Assembly: GCA_037043015.1 (NCBI GenBank)
Contig: CM073322.1
Coordinates: 8,939,601-9,003,600 of the forward strand
Direction: 5' to 3'
Length of the DNA stretch: 64,000 bases
Source: Bryum argenteum
Lineage: Eukaryota; Streptophyta; Bryopsida; Bryales; Bryaceae
The notes beneath the pieces were generated by a model. It had not been told where the DNA came from. It worked only from the letters and a program-made list of their open reading frames with translations, and searched no databases. Position numbers and translations under genes: made by a program. Shown piece by piece: positions 33,303 to 43,514 of the stretch; within the stretch, counting starts at the first letter, position 1, and every line of letters starts with the position of its first letter.

Positions 33303-34740
33303 CTTAACGTGAAATGTCCCTTGATGTTAAGTTTTGACACTTTGGACGGTGAGGAAAAAAATTAAAAAGTCGTTACCACTTCGTCCAAAGTCTAATTTTG
33401 AATTTTTTTTGTTAGGTTGGATTCCAAATCAAGTCTAATTTGTTTAGTAAGAATTGCAAACCTATATAGAATAAAATGAACTCATGGGTGCATTTTAGTG
33501 AAGGGACCTTCTATTTTGGATTTTACAAACATAGGGCATGATTTACCACTGCAATCTTATTTTGTGAAATCAAAATAAGTTATTTATGAATTTATTTTAC
33601 ATTACCACAATCTTAACCCCTAAAGGCCCACGGCCGCCGATTCGGCTTTTACGGTCAAGGCCAAAAAAAATTTACAGTCAACTTCAAATGTTATGATCTC
33701 ACATCCAGTGATGATCCAACGGTTGAAAATTTTCACACTACTACCTATGGTAGTCTACTTCAAGATCCTACGGTTGAAGTTATCAAAAATTTCCAAAAAT
33801 ATTGGACGTACCCGCATTAGTACATAGTGGTCAGTGTTGGGATTTCAAGCTCCCAAAACATCATGGGCCTTTAGGGGTTAAGGTAAATTCCAACAACTTT
33901 CTAGTTGGAATTTTATTTCCGTTTCTTTTCCAAATAAATCTAGTTTTGGATTGCGATGAGTTCTTTGTACTAAAACTAATCTAAAAATAGATTTCTCTCG
34001 GAGAGGTATATCCCTTTAACCATTGTTGAATTTTAACTTTATTTGTTCGTTTCGATACCAAATTGAATTTAATATTAGTGGTAAAATTCTTTGCTCAATC
34101 CAAGATGTAAAAAAGATGTGGCATTCAATTGAGAGCAATATATCTCATTTAGGGCTCTTATTCCTTTGTCAATTTTGGGCAATTCTACCATTGCAAGTCT
34201 ATCATTTGAGCCGAAAAATGAATGTGATGATAATTTTTTTGTACTAGAGAGTTGTTTGAAATGAAGGTAAATAACTTTTAGTTGAATTTTTTTAGCAATA
34301 GGTTAGTTGGTAGTAATTCGAGACTGAAATAATAATCATGAAAGTTTGTAATTTTTGACTTCTAAGATGGTGAGAGTTCGCAAATTGTGAGGCCTTATAC
34401 CTATAACTCGATCCACATGAAAACAAAAAGTCTATTACAAGATTGTACAATTAGGATTTAAATAGCTTACCTTCATGTTCATTTGTTGGATTTCAATGCT
34501 AAAACATGCCCTATGCTTCAAAACCCTAATATGAAAGTTGCATGCCGAAATTCATGCCATAGAATCTGAGTTGATATGCAATTTTTACCACAAAAAATCA
34601 AAGACTTGATTTGGAATCTAATGCAACAAGTTCTTTCATAATCAAAACCAAAATGAAGAAGTTTAGACTCTTCAAAGTTTTAATTTGTTATCCAAATTTA
34701 TCAAATTGGTACTTATAGGGTAAGAGAACCTAAATCCAGA
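33303..34740. mobile_element. Decayed group S element(s), host of an insertion
   Basis: Sequence on both sides of the 269-bp insertion at 33613-33881 follows the group S body ('gggcatgatttaccactgcaat' before; 'caacaactttctagttgg' and 'ctcaatccaagatgta' after), like 38115-39097. The outer ends are too eroded to define, and a second, inverted group S fragment is visible at about 34490-34700. Confidence 0.5.
33613..33881. mobile_element. 269-bp TTAA MITE, clean copy
   Basis: TTAACCCCTAAAGGCCCA and TGGGCCTTTAGGGGTTAA are perfectly inverted over 18 bp including TTAA. The body is related to the right end of group P ('gatccaacggttgaaaat', 'tcaagatcctacggttg'). It is inserted in a group S relic. Confidence 0.85.
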
Positions 34741-34983
34741 CGGCCCCTCATAATCGAACAACCCAAAATGAAGATTTTCTTGGGATGGAATGAAGATTTC
34801 CTTGGATAGTATATTCCTCACATGTACATGGAGTAGGGTGAACTACTAGAGGTGTACCTATATTAGTCACTTCTAAAATTGTAGTTAAATACATAATTGT
34901 TCTAAAAATACCAAAAAATTAGAGAAAACCTCGTCTTCTCTAGTTACTCATCACTGCAAAATCACACGCGTCAAGTTTGTTGA

Positions 34984-35199
34984 GGGTAAGCGTTTGTAGC
35001 AGCTACCAAGGAGGATGGAGGAGGGGTAATGAGTCCCCTAATTTTTTGATGTATAGACATTAAATGCCAAGGAGTAGGCTTCCACGGGTAATTTGGGGTC
35101 GCAGACCTCAAATTTGAATTAAAAATTATCAAAAACGGCCTTGGGAGGTCCCCACGGATTCTAGGGTGCCTCCTTGGTAGCTGCCACGAACCATTGCCT
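34984..35199. mobile_element. 216-bp Mutator-like MITE, copy 2
   Basis: Same element as 6989-7204, flanked by its own 9-bp duplication GTTTGTTGA (34975-34983 and 35200-35208). Two copies with different duplications prove the boundaries. Confidence 0.87.
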
Positions 35200-35208
35200 G
35201 TTTGTTGA

Positions 35209-35821
35209 ATGACATAAGTGTCCAAAAATAGGTGTAGTCACCCTAGAGGTAAAAAGACGAAGACAAAACAAAAGCCAAGAGGACAAAGGATTTGGTATTG
35301 TCAGTTGAGCACAAGTGGTTCCATCAAAAAGTATGGCACTTGGTGCTACGAAAACCGTGCATATCCAATTCTATCATGTGGTATTTCCATGATCAAGCAA
35401 GGATGTTTGATAGGCCATATAAAAGACGCATTTCGAGCAGCCGAACATTTAATGCGTTGCGCGAAGTTCTAGAAGAAAGGCTCAACTATACAACTAACAC
35501 ATGCTTGCTACGTAGATATTCGCACATAACTTAAGTCCAAACAAATGTTAGAGCCATGTTCTGAGAGTCATGGGGTGGATTAGAAGATGCCCCCTCGCAT
35601 GCTTGCTGGTCATCAACCCCAGGCCATGTGAGATGATGATAATTATGGTAGAAGCACCTATACCCGCCCATTTAAGGATTTTAGCAAATGATATTAAGGT
35701 ATATATTTTTTTAAGAATTTTTCATGTGTGCAAACATAAGGTTCTTGTTGAATGCAAAAAGTTTTGTGGTTTTATTTGCATTATTCAAATAGTTATAATT
35801 GTTTAAAGTGAAAAGTTGCTT
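35209..35821. other. Unassigned open frames
   Basis: The plus-strand frames 35218-35472 and 35292-35534 overlap. The second (MFDRPYKRRISSSRTFNALR) looks somewhat protein-like, but I recognise no domain and see no splice context. It may be a transposon remnant. Confidence 0.2.
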
Positions 35822-35932
35822 GGAACCTAAAGTCGATCACATGCTCAAATATACAAATGAGGTACATATGTTCTTTCAAAATCTTGGAATTGGGCTTGAA
35901 CGGGTATGGGGACCCGGTCGACTTTAGGTTCC
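35822..35932. mobile_element. 111-bp miniature MITE
   Basis: Perfect 15-bp inverted termini GGAACCTAAAGTCGA (35822-35836 and 35918-35932). The internal 'caaatgaggtacatatgt' links it to 31264-31552, and the right end extended outward (GGTAGAGGAACC) resembles GGTAGAGTGTCC of that element. Confidence 0.65.
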
Positions 35933-36040
35933 TCTACCATATTGAAGATAATTTTTAATCTAAAAACCATTTGAAGACTTAGCATTATAATTCTTTGTAA
36001 CACTGTCATGCGTATTTTATATTTGTACACTAATATACGT

Positions 36041-36261
36041 TACACTAAATTTGATAATTAGTGTTAGATTATTATAAGATTTGAAAATGCTATAAGTTTT
36101 TACTTTTGTTTTAAAAAAATTACCAAGAGCATTGATTCTGATACTATGTAAGGACCCCCATCTTGGCCAATATAGTGGGTAAAATTATTGAACAACCATA
36201 AAAACTTATAACATGTTCATGTAAATTAGTGTATCTAACACTAATTATCGAATTTAGTGTA
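36041..36261. mobile_element. 221-bp TACACTAAA MITE, copy 1
   Basis: The termini TACACTAAATTTGATAATTA and, inverted, TACACTAAATTCGATAATTA continue to about 29 bp. A second full copy of equal length is at 47489-47709 in the opposite orientation, and a half copy at 40298-40412. No target duplication was resolved; superfamily unknown. Confidence 0.75.
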
Positions 36262-37728
36262 GTAGAGATGTATGGTATCTTGGTGAATGAAGCAAGCTGA
36301 ATGACTTATTCCACCAATATTTTCACCAAGTTTGGTAAGACGAAACATTCATGGTGGAGAGCTTTGTGAAAATACCAAACTTACCCACTACACAAGAGTT
36401 GTTAATTAGTAACAGGTGGAGATTAGTGTAATGGGTAACACGTTTGGTAAACAAGACTATTTCTCAACTCTCTTATGATTGATGTTCACTTTGGGTCGCC
36501 ATTGCAATCAATGTCCCTTGTCTTTTCTTCAAGCCACCAATCGCACTACTTTCAATAAATTCTTCCACTTGCAAGAAAGTGTGCATGCTCTCACATCAAG
36601 TGTTACGCTTTGACGATTAGTTTCGTAACACCCAAGGTTGTCATATCGGGCGGGTTAGGGTCATCAGACGGGCCAACCGGACCGGAAGGGTGGGGGGTTT
36701 GGACACCTCTGTCCACCTTGATTTTAGGAGGTCATGTAATTTTTTGAATGTAAAACATTTCACAGTACAAAACCACGTTGGATTCTGACGTGTCCGTCAA
36801 CCGTGGCACGAAGGCGGGGACATTAGAGCGAGGGTGCGGATGTAAGGGCAGAGCGGGAACGTAAGAGGGCGGGCCGTGAACATTGGGGTGGAGGAACTAA
36901 TGGTGGGGTAGGGCGGAGACATTGAAAGCAACTGGGGCGCGGACCCTCGAGGCAAGGTGGGCAATGCACGGACACTGTCAGGGCAAGAAAGCAAGAATTG
37001 CTTGCCTTCTTGACCTTGGCAAATACAAACCTGAGTATAACTTTGCATATTTGGATTAAGACTTCAAACATAGAAAATTCTCCCTGAAATCAAGAAAAGA
37101 AATGCTCGAAAAAATCTAAGAAGAATGTTTGATCTTGTCAGACCTAATAGAAGCGGACTACCTGTTCAGTGAAAGCCCATATCGGGGTATTGAGTGAAAG
37201 AGTATACAATTGCCGGTGCATGCTTGACTTGCCAGAGGGAGTTCTAGAAGTCAACTAATACAAGACTAGTTGAAACTACTGAGGGCTTGGTTGTCCAAAT
37301 CAGTAGGAGTTTGGACATTGCTTGGTAAGTGACTGATGATGTCGTTTCGTCTGCAACTGCTTAAGCGATGTCTTCTAAAATTTGCTGCAAAATGGTTTTT
37401 TCCAAGTTGTTTACTCCAGTCTGCCTACGCGATGTTGGAGCCTCGATGGTGGGAGTAACTGGGGCATCTTGAGCTCCCAGTGGTTTCAGGTTCAGAACTC
37501 AAGTCTTTAGTTGTAGACGGGGTGCTATATCACATGCACCTTGAAGGGACTCGGAGTGTACAAGGGTTGTGGGAGCTGCGGTGACTCCACGGTTCATATT
37601 TCTATTGATCTGTAAAGAGTACAAATGCCTACTCATCTCTTTTCGCACGTAATCATGGTAGGCAGCTGGTTGCCACGCCGAAATGTCGCCTTTGTCAATA
37701 CAAGAAAAATTACATTGGGTCCAAATGT
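36262..37728. other. No gene; GC-rich degenerate repeats at 36640-36985
   Basis: 36640-36985 is G-rich on the plus strand with loosely repeated ggcggggacatt/gggcagagcggg phrases. A similar C-rich block in the other orientation is at 42100-42420, so both may be copies of one dispersed repeat. The rest is unassigned. Confidence 0.35.
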
Positions 37729-39322
37729 TTAACCCTTAAGCGGGCCGAATGTCGAAAAACGACATTTTGGATGACAGAAACTTTGGAGAGCCATAACTTC
37801 TTCATCCGGATTCCATTTTGGACGAAATCACTTGGGTTGGGTCCCAAATCAAGTCTAGTTCATGTCATAAAAATCTCAGACCCATACAATGAAGTATGAA
37901 TTAATGGCATGCATTTCAGTAACAGCAGCCTAGTTTTAGACATTTTTTCCTTTGTAAAATTTAGGGCAGTTTTCACCATTGCAGGGCCATAATTTGCACA
38001 AAGAAATTTTTCTCATGGTTTTTTTGGGTTCAAGGATGCTACTGAGATGAAGGTGAACAACATTCTAATTGGTGACTTTTTCATTGCAATAAGTCTAATG
38101 GTAGCATTTTCACTTTAACCCCTAAACGCCCCTAGTGTCGAAAAACGACATTTTGGATGAAGGGCAGAAACTTTGAAGAGCCATAACTTCTTCATCCAAA
38201 CTCTGTTTTTGACGAAATCACTTGGGTTAGGTCACAAATCAAGTCTAGTTTATGTGGTAAAAATTGCAGACTCATAAAATAAAGTATTTGTAAATGGCAT
38301 GGATTTTAGTGAAGGCAGCTTTTGTTTTTGGGTTTTCAAACATTTGGCATGTTTTACCATTGCAAGCCAATTATGTGAAATCTAAAATAGTTTTTCATGA
38401 ATTTTTTTTTTTTGTAGGTTTGATATTTAGATGCATCTCAACAACTTTGTAGTTGGAAGTTTTTTGATCTAGATAACTTTGGTATTGGCTTTGCAATGAT
38501 GTTTCTACGATGAAAAAAGTGAAAAAATGGATGATTTTTGAAGAGCTAGATCTCCTTCATCCACCGTTAGATTTTGACTTTATTTTTTGGGATGGATTCC
38601 AATTATAGTCTATTATTAGTGGTAGAAACCTTAACCCAATCGAGGATATATTGAAGAAAAGGCATGGATTTGAGTGCGAGGGGTCTAGTTTTGGAATATT
38701 TTTCCTTTGTAAAATTTTTGGCAGTTTTCACGACTACAAGGCTACTATTTGATCCAAGATTTTTTTTTGATGATTTTTTTTGGTACAAAAGTGTCTTTGA
38801 GATGAAGATGAACAACTTTCTAGTTGTTGATTTTTTGATTGCAAATTTCATGTTGGTAGTATTTTCACTTCAAAGTGGAAATGATTGTATTCTGTAGCCT
38901 GTTTTGCGCACTAATATGTTATGATCTCACAATCTATGAGGTCCCATGAGTCAAGTTTTGATCCACATGATCTACTACAAGTTTATTACAAGTTTGTACG
39001 GTTGAGATCTGAATAGCTTATCTTCATTTTCATCTATATCACTTTTTTTGAAAATGAGTTTTTGGCTAAAAATACCCCAAGGACGTTTAGGGGTTAAAGT
39101 GAAAATGATGAAATTATGTGATCATTTTTGAGTATTAATACATTATGCTCTCGCAATCTATGAAGCCTCATGACTCAAAATTTGACCCACATGATGTTCA
39201 ATATGTCTACGACAAGATTGTACGGTTGAGATTTGGATAACACACTTTTACCTCCACCTATGACAATGCTTTTGAGGATGTGTTCATTTTACTACAAATG
39301 AGTCAAACCATTTAGGGGTTAA
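37729..39322 (+). mobile_element. Group S TTAA element interrupted by another group S element
   Basis: Outer ends TTAACCCTTAAGCGGG and CCATTTAGGGGTTAA. The outer sequence is about 615 bp; the rest (38115-39097) is a second element inserted at a TTAA inside the palindrome cacTTTAAAgtg. The left subterminal hairpin TGTCGAAAAACGACA is intact. No coding. Confidence 0.75.
38115..39097 (+). mobile_element. Group S TTAA element (983 bp), nested
   Basis: TTAACCCCTAAACGCCCC to GGACGTTTAGGGGTTAA. The subterminal hairpin TGTCGAAAAACGACA lies near 38132. It is the best-preserved long group S copy in the window. Open frames of up to 82 codons have no domain. Confidence 0.82.
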
Positions 39323-39499
39323 GAACAATACTTCCATCACTTATTGTTTCTCTGCTTTGGGCTTGTCCTTGAACTTCCGGAGCCCCAGCCAAGCAGCCAA
39401 CCGCAATTGTAGTTTTCCATCATTTGTATAAAGCAATCCCGATGTGGAAAATCTCGGAATTGAAGTCATGCTCGCATATTTGTCTCTAAAGGCCCAAAT

Positions 39500-39790
39500 G
39501 GCCAAGAGGCGTGCAAACCGGATTACGTGCCATGAAGTCTCCTTGTTGATAGATACAAAGAAGCCACTATCCGAGGTCTCTTTTTCATCTTCAGCTAAAC
39601 GGTTGGGAGTACCGAGATCACTGTAGAGAACAAATTAACATGTTGACAAGCTGGGCGGGGCTTGAGCAATGTGTCGGAGCTGCATGAGTCGCGTCCATGC
39701 TGGAGAGACCATTGGGCAAGAATACAAAGCCTGTCCAGGGAGGAGGGGAAGACATTTAAGTTTTGAAGAGGAAGAAAAGCTTTGCAAAAC
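39500..39790 (+). pseudogene. Possible pogo/Psq-type HTH transposase fragment
   Basis: The peptide AKRLGVPRSL at the end of a 60-codon frame is typical of the Psq/CENP-B helix-turn-helix in pogo-like transposases (AA..LGVP.STL). Another frame downstream gives GRRGRHLSFEEEEKLCKTL, like the G(R)...LS.EEE..L segment that follows in those proteins. The pieces are in different frames with a gap. A short relic at best. Confidence 0.3.
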
Positions 39791-39863
39791 TCTTGACAAA
39801 GGCACGGCATGGAGACATAATCGGGGCCTAGACGCTGCGGCTCCTTCATTCCAACATTTTTGA

Positions 39864-40634
39864 AGGACTAAGTCTTCTCCACTTCTTTACCCACAACCCT
39901 AAATCCGCTCATATACATAATTCTCATTCTCTTATGATGTTATTAACAATTGCATCAAATTTATAGGATCCTCTTTAGCTTATGTTAGTTTGAAAATCAA
40001 CTCATCCACCCATTTATTCATTATTACTTCATCACTCAAAGTTCTAGTGGGTGCATATAAATCGTGACATGCAGATGCAACTACCCAATGTTTCTCTTCA
40101 AAAGACTGCATCATTTTTATGGGGTCCTAATTAAGTAGTCAAAGTATTGAAATCATCTCTTCTTTCCTTCTATATAGTTTTATTCTACTTTTCAAAGTTC
40201 TCGTGATTCTAAATGCTTCTAAGTAAAATTTACCCTATAGATCCGTTCCTCCTAGATTTTTTTATGGTTCCAAAATTAGGGAAAGGTACTCATTAGCTAC
40301 ACTAAATAGGTAGATTAGTGTTAGATTATTTCAAGATTTGAAAATGATATAAGTTTTAACTTTTGACGAATAAAATTATCCTGAGCACGGATTCCAATAT
40401 TATGGAAGGATCCCCATTTTCTTTTTTTCGCTTCTTAGAAATAGAGTAACTAGTTCTTTGAGTGCGAGAAAACCATTTCTAGTATATAATTTGATATGAG
40501 GTTCTTTACATTCTTGTTCTTAGGTGTGAGAGCATGAAAACGCCCTCTTGTTTAAAATAATTTAATGTGGTTTTTATTAATAAAAAGTCGGCAAACCATG
40601 TCATTTGGAAGTAAATTGATGCAATTAGGATAAT
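39864..40634. other. No gene; half copy of the TACACTAAA MITE
   Basis: 40298-40412 matches the first half of the 221-bp MITE at 36041. The rest is unassigned AT-rich DNA. Confidence 0.4.
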
Positions 40635-40714
40635 TTAACCCTTAAACGTCAGAGCATGCCCCTCGGGCTTGGTTTCCAGTGTATTTTCAGAGGGGCTTGA
40701 CGTTTAAGGGTTAA
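40635..40714. mobile_element. 80-bp miniature TTAA element
   Basis: TTAACCCTTAAACGTCA and TGACGTTTAAGGGTTAA are perfectly inverted over 17 bp including the TTAA pair, separated by only 46 bp. Its termini are of the group S type (CCCTTAAACG). It may approach the smallest size that can still be cut and pasted. Confidence 0.85.
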
Positions 40715-40731
40715 TTATGAATTTAATATGT

Positions 40732-41990
40732 ATGTTAAAATTTAGTTGTTGGAAGGCCTTCGGTAGATTGTTTGGCGCGAAATTAAGCTTTAGGTTAGGA
40801 TTAGTGGAGAAGGACTAAAGGAGGGAAGATCTCCCATAGAGAACCCAAAAAGTAGAAATAGGCTAGTTGCTTAAATTAGAGTCGGGCATTTTACCGTCGG
40901 CCTTTCACCTCGAACATTTGATGTCCATGTTAATATTTATGATTGATTGTCTTGATTTTATTCACTTAACTTTGGGTGGTATGTGTGAGCTACTTGCATT
41001 AATGGAGCTGGTGATAGATTGGATGCTTGAAGGATGGAACGCGTGAAGTAGTGACGACATTCATCTAAGAAGACCTTAAGTAGGGCTTTGAGCCTTGGTT
41101 GGGGTTAGGGTGAGCCGCCACTTTGGCGGCTCCATATTTTGTACTTAAGAGCTTATTTTCAAGCTAATTGCAAGCCTTTCTTTGTGTCTATCTATCTCTT
41201 CTTTTATAGTAATTAATTAGTAGGAGAAGGAAGGCCATGGGCCTTCCCCCTCTTCTTGTCCTTCTTTGTTCATCTTCATTTCTCTTGTGATGTCTAGGTT
41301 TTAGAAGAAGGAAGGCCTTGCGCCTCCTTCTTAATTCTTGTTTCTCCCCCTCTTCCTCTTGTGATGTTTGATAAATAGGAGAAGGAAGGTATTCGCCTTC
41401 TTCTCACTCATCTTGACCTCCTTTTCTATTAGGTTAGGAGTTGCATTGAATTCACGTGTTTTTGGTCGATCTCCATTCAAGGCCGTTCTGTCAAATGCCC
41501 ATCAGGCACTCGATTTTACTCCAAGTTCAATGAGATTTAACATGATTGTTGATCTCTAGTAGAGCTTTCAAATGGTGGTAAGCACGTTCAAATTGGAGTT
41601 ATAGGGAGTAAGATATCGCCTCTCAAAGTCGGGGGTATTAGAAGAGTTTCCCCCCCCCCCCCGGCGGTAAACAGGTCAGCCGCAGTAATTTGGCGATTAG
41701 TCACAGAGTTTTGGGTGTATGATTCTGAAATTTCTAGGGTGAATAGAGCGCCAGTAGAGCTTTCCACTGATATATGGCATGCTCAATTCTTATACATAGG
41801 GAGAGAGAAATGACCTCCCAAAAACGGGGGTGTTGAAAGAGTTTTCCTCCCCGACGGTTTTCTTCTTCTTCTCTCCTGTGCTTCTTGTTTTCTCTTTGTC
41901 TTCTCTTGTCTATTCCTCTTCTCTTCATGTAATCTTGTTCCTTAATCCCCTTGTGACCAATTGCCACCTCCTTGGTGGTTTATTGGCTCA
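40732..41990 (+). repeat. Probable LTR relic (gypsy-like), with internal repeats
   Basis: About 1.26 kb from TGTTAAAATT to TTGGCTCA with LTR-like features: no coding, CT-rich 3' part (tcttcttcttctctcctg), three tandem blocks containing GGAGAAGGAAGGCC...CCTTCCCCC (about 41219, 41306, 41380), and two diverged copies of a roughly 180-bp block (about 41560 and 41740, both with 'agtagagctttc'). No second LTR, primer site or target duplication was found, so classification is tentative. Confidence 0.3.
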
Positions 41991-41994
41991 AATT

Positions 41995-42475
41995 AGGTGA
42001 GTTAGGAACATGTGTATGCAATTTTTGCCGTCATTTTACAAACTTTGACTGCGAATATCTTCTAAAGTATGAAGAATTTTGAAGTATGAAATGACCCGCA
42101 TCCTTGCCCTGCCTCTAGCATCTGTGGTCTGCCTCAACGTCCCCACCCTGCTCCAACGTCCGCGCCCCTACATTTGTGTCCCTCTTCCAATAAAAATGTC
42201 ATCTGCGCCCTGTCATTCGTCCACACCCCGTCATCCATCCTACGTGCCAGCCAACATGGCACCAATGTCGCAACTACATCGTCAAATTTTTACCTTACCA
42301 AAGAGTCAATGGCTGTTGACCACATTGGACAGGCGGAGACTTCAATCAGATGGGTGGAGACCTCTAATCAAGCGGATGGGCAAACCGGACGTCCGCCCAT
42401 TGTGACAACCTTGATAACACTATGATGACATGTGACTTTTAGTTACGGTTCGCACTTAACATCACTAACACTAAT
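41995..42475. other. Group R scrap plus GC-rich repeat
   Basis: 41995-42090 matches a piece of group R ('gagttaggaacatgt', 'tcttctaaagtatgaagaat'). 42100-42420 is a C-rich degenerate repeat similar in inverse orientation to 36640-36985. The open frames are compositional. Confidence 0.35.
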
Positions 42476-42579
42476 CAACAACCCCTGTGTGTAATGAACT
42501 ACAGAAAGAGCCAAGCAATTAAAACCATGGTATAGCTTTTCATGCAATTCCAGTGATGAGTTCTGCTGACTATAATCTA

Positions 42580-42644
42580 GTCAATCATATTATCCAATGA
42601 ATTCCAATCACGATTTCGTGTTGACATTGGATGATATGATTGAC
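42580..42644. repeat. Hairpin with 20-nt arms, one mismatch
   Basis: GTCAATCATATTATCCAATG (42580-42599) pairs with CATTGGATGATATGATTGAC (42625-42644), one G-U-type mismatch, loop 25 nt. The size and near-perfect arms could yield a small-RNA precursor, but it may just be part of a foldback transposon. Confidence 0.55.
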
Positions 42645-42747
42645 CTTATTGCCGTCAACATCAGCAGTTGCGGAGGAAGGAAGAATGACCAATATACTTA
42701 CAAATGCTGAAAATATGAACAAAATGTCTAAAATTGAGCAAGTGTAC

Positions 42748-42918
42748 TAGACTCAATGTTGTCTTATCAGATAAAATTCTTAATCATTTGTCAAACACAA
42801 TGTAGATGAGATGTACATCTCATACACTGAAGAAGTCTTAGTTGTACTGTACATTTCCTCTAAATTGTGAGTGACAAATGAGAAGGAATTTTTGTTTGAT
42901 AAGACAACCTTGATTAGA
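42748..42918. repeat. Foldback structure with central palindrome
   Basis: The outer arms share 'gttgtcttatca' and 'atttgtca' inverted at the other end ('tgacaaat', 'tgataagacaac'). The perfect palindrome ATGAGATGTACATCTCAT is at 42806-42823. Probably a small foldback MITE. Confidence 0.5.
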
Positions 42919-43514
42919 CTTGAAAGATTTGTGGCACAAGTGAATATGGTTGTTTTGAGTCATTTTAACACAATGCTAGATGGTCAATGATACCCTTGCC
43001 TGACAGGCAAAAACTTCGCCAGCAAAATATATGTTTCTTTGAAGAATGCAAGAAGATTATCATTATATGTACAAGAAGTGTAGAAATTAATCCGTTTCAA
43101 TGGTCAAAGTAAGCGCGTGAATTGCTGTCTTGTTTCACTAGGATGACACATCCTCAACACATATCCTAGTATAATCACTACAACAAATTTAAGATTTGTC
43201 CTCAGCGACTCAAAGTAAATGATTGAAAATATGATCATCAATAATCATCATCTTACAACCATATTTTGACGGCAAACTATCATAACATGACTGGAAGATG
43301 ATTACGAATAGTCACATTTTCAGTCATCTACTCTTAGCCACTCCGGACAATATGACTAAGCCCACAGTCAAAAACCTCAAATCTATCGTAATGTAATATA
43401 TGCTCTGCAACTTGAATCTCCAACGCTAAATTTCAATCTTCATACTAAACAATGCCCAATGATGTTAAGAGAAAAATACCTCGCTTGTCTGTGCAGGTTT
43501 AGGTCAGTGCATTT
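42919..43514. other. No gene; CACTA-like start and 3' flank of the ARL3 gene
   Basis: CACTACAACAAATTTAAG near 43177 looks like a CACTA transposon terminus, followed by subterminal-like 'aatcatcatcttac' and 'gatgatta' repeats. No matching opposite end was found. The right part should contain the ARL3 3' UTR. Confidence 0.3.

Noticed and set aside
43177-43400. CACTA transposon
   Set aside because: Only one CACTA-like terminus; no matching inverted end or 3-bp duplication was found.
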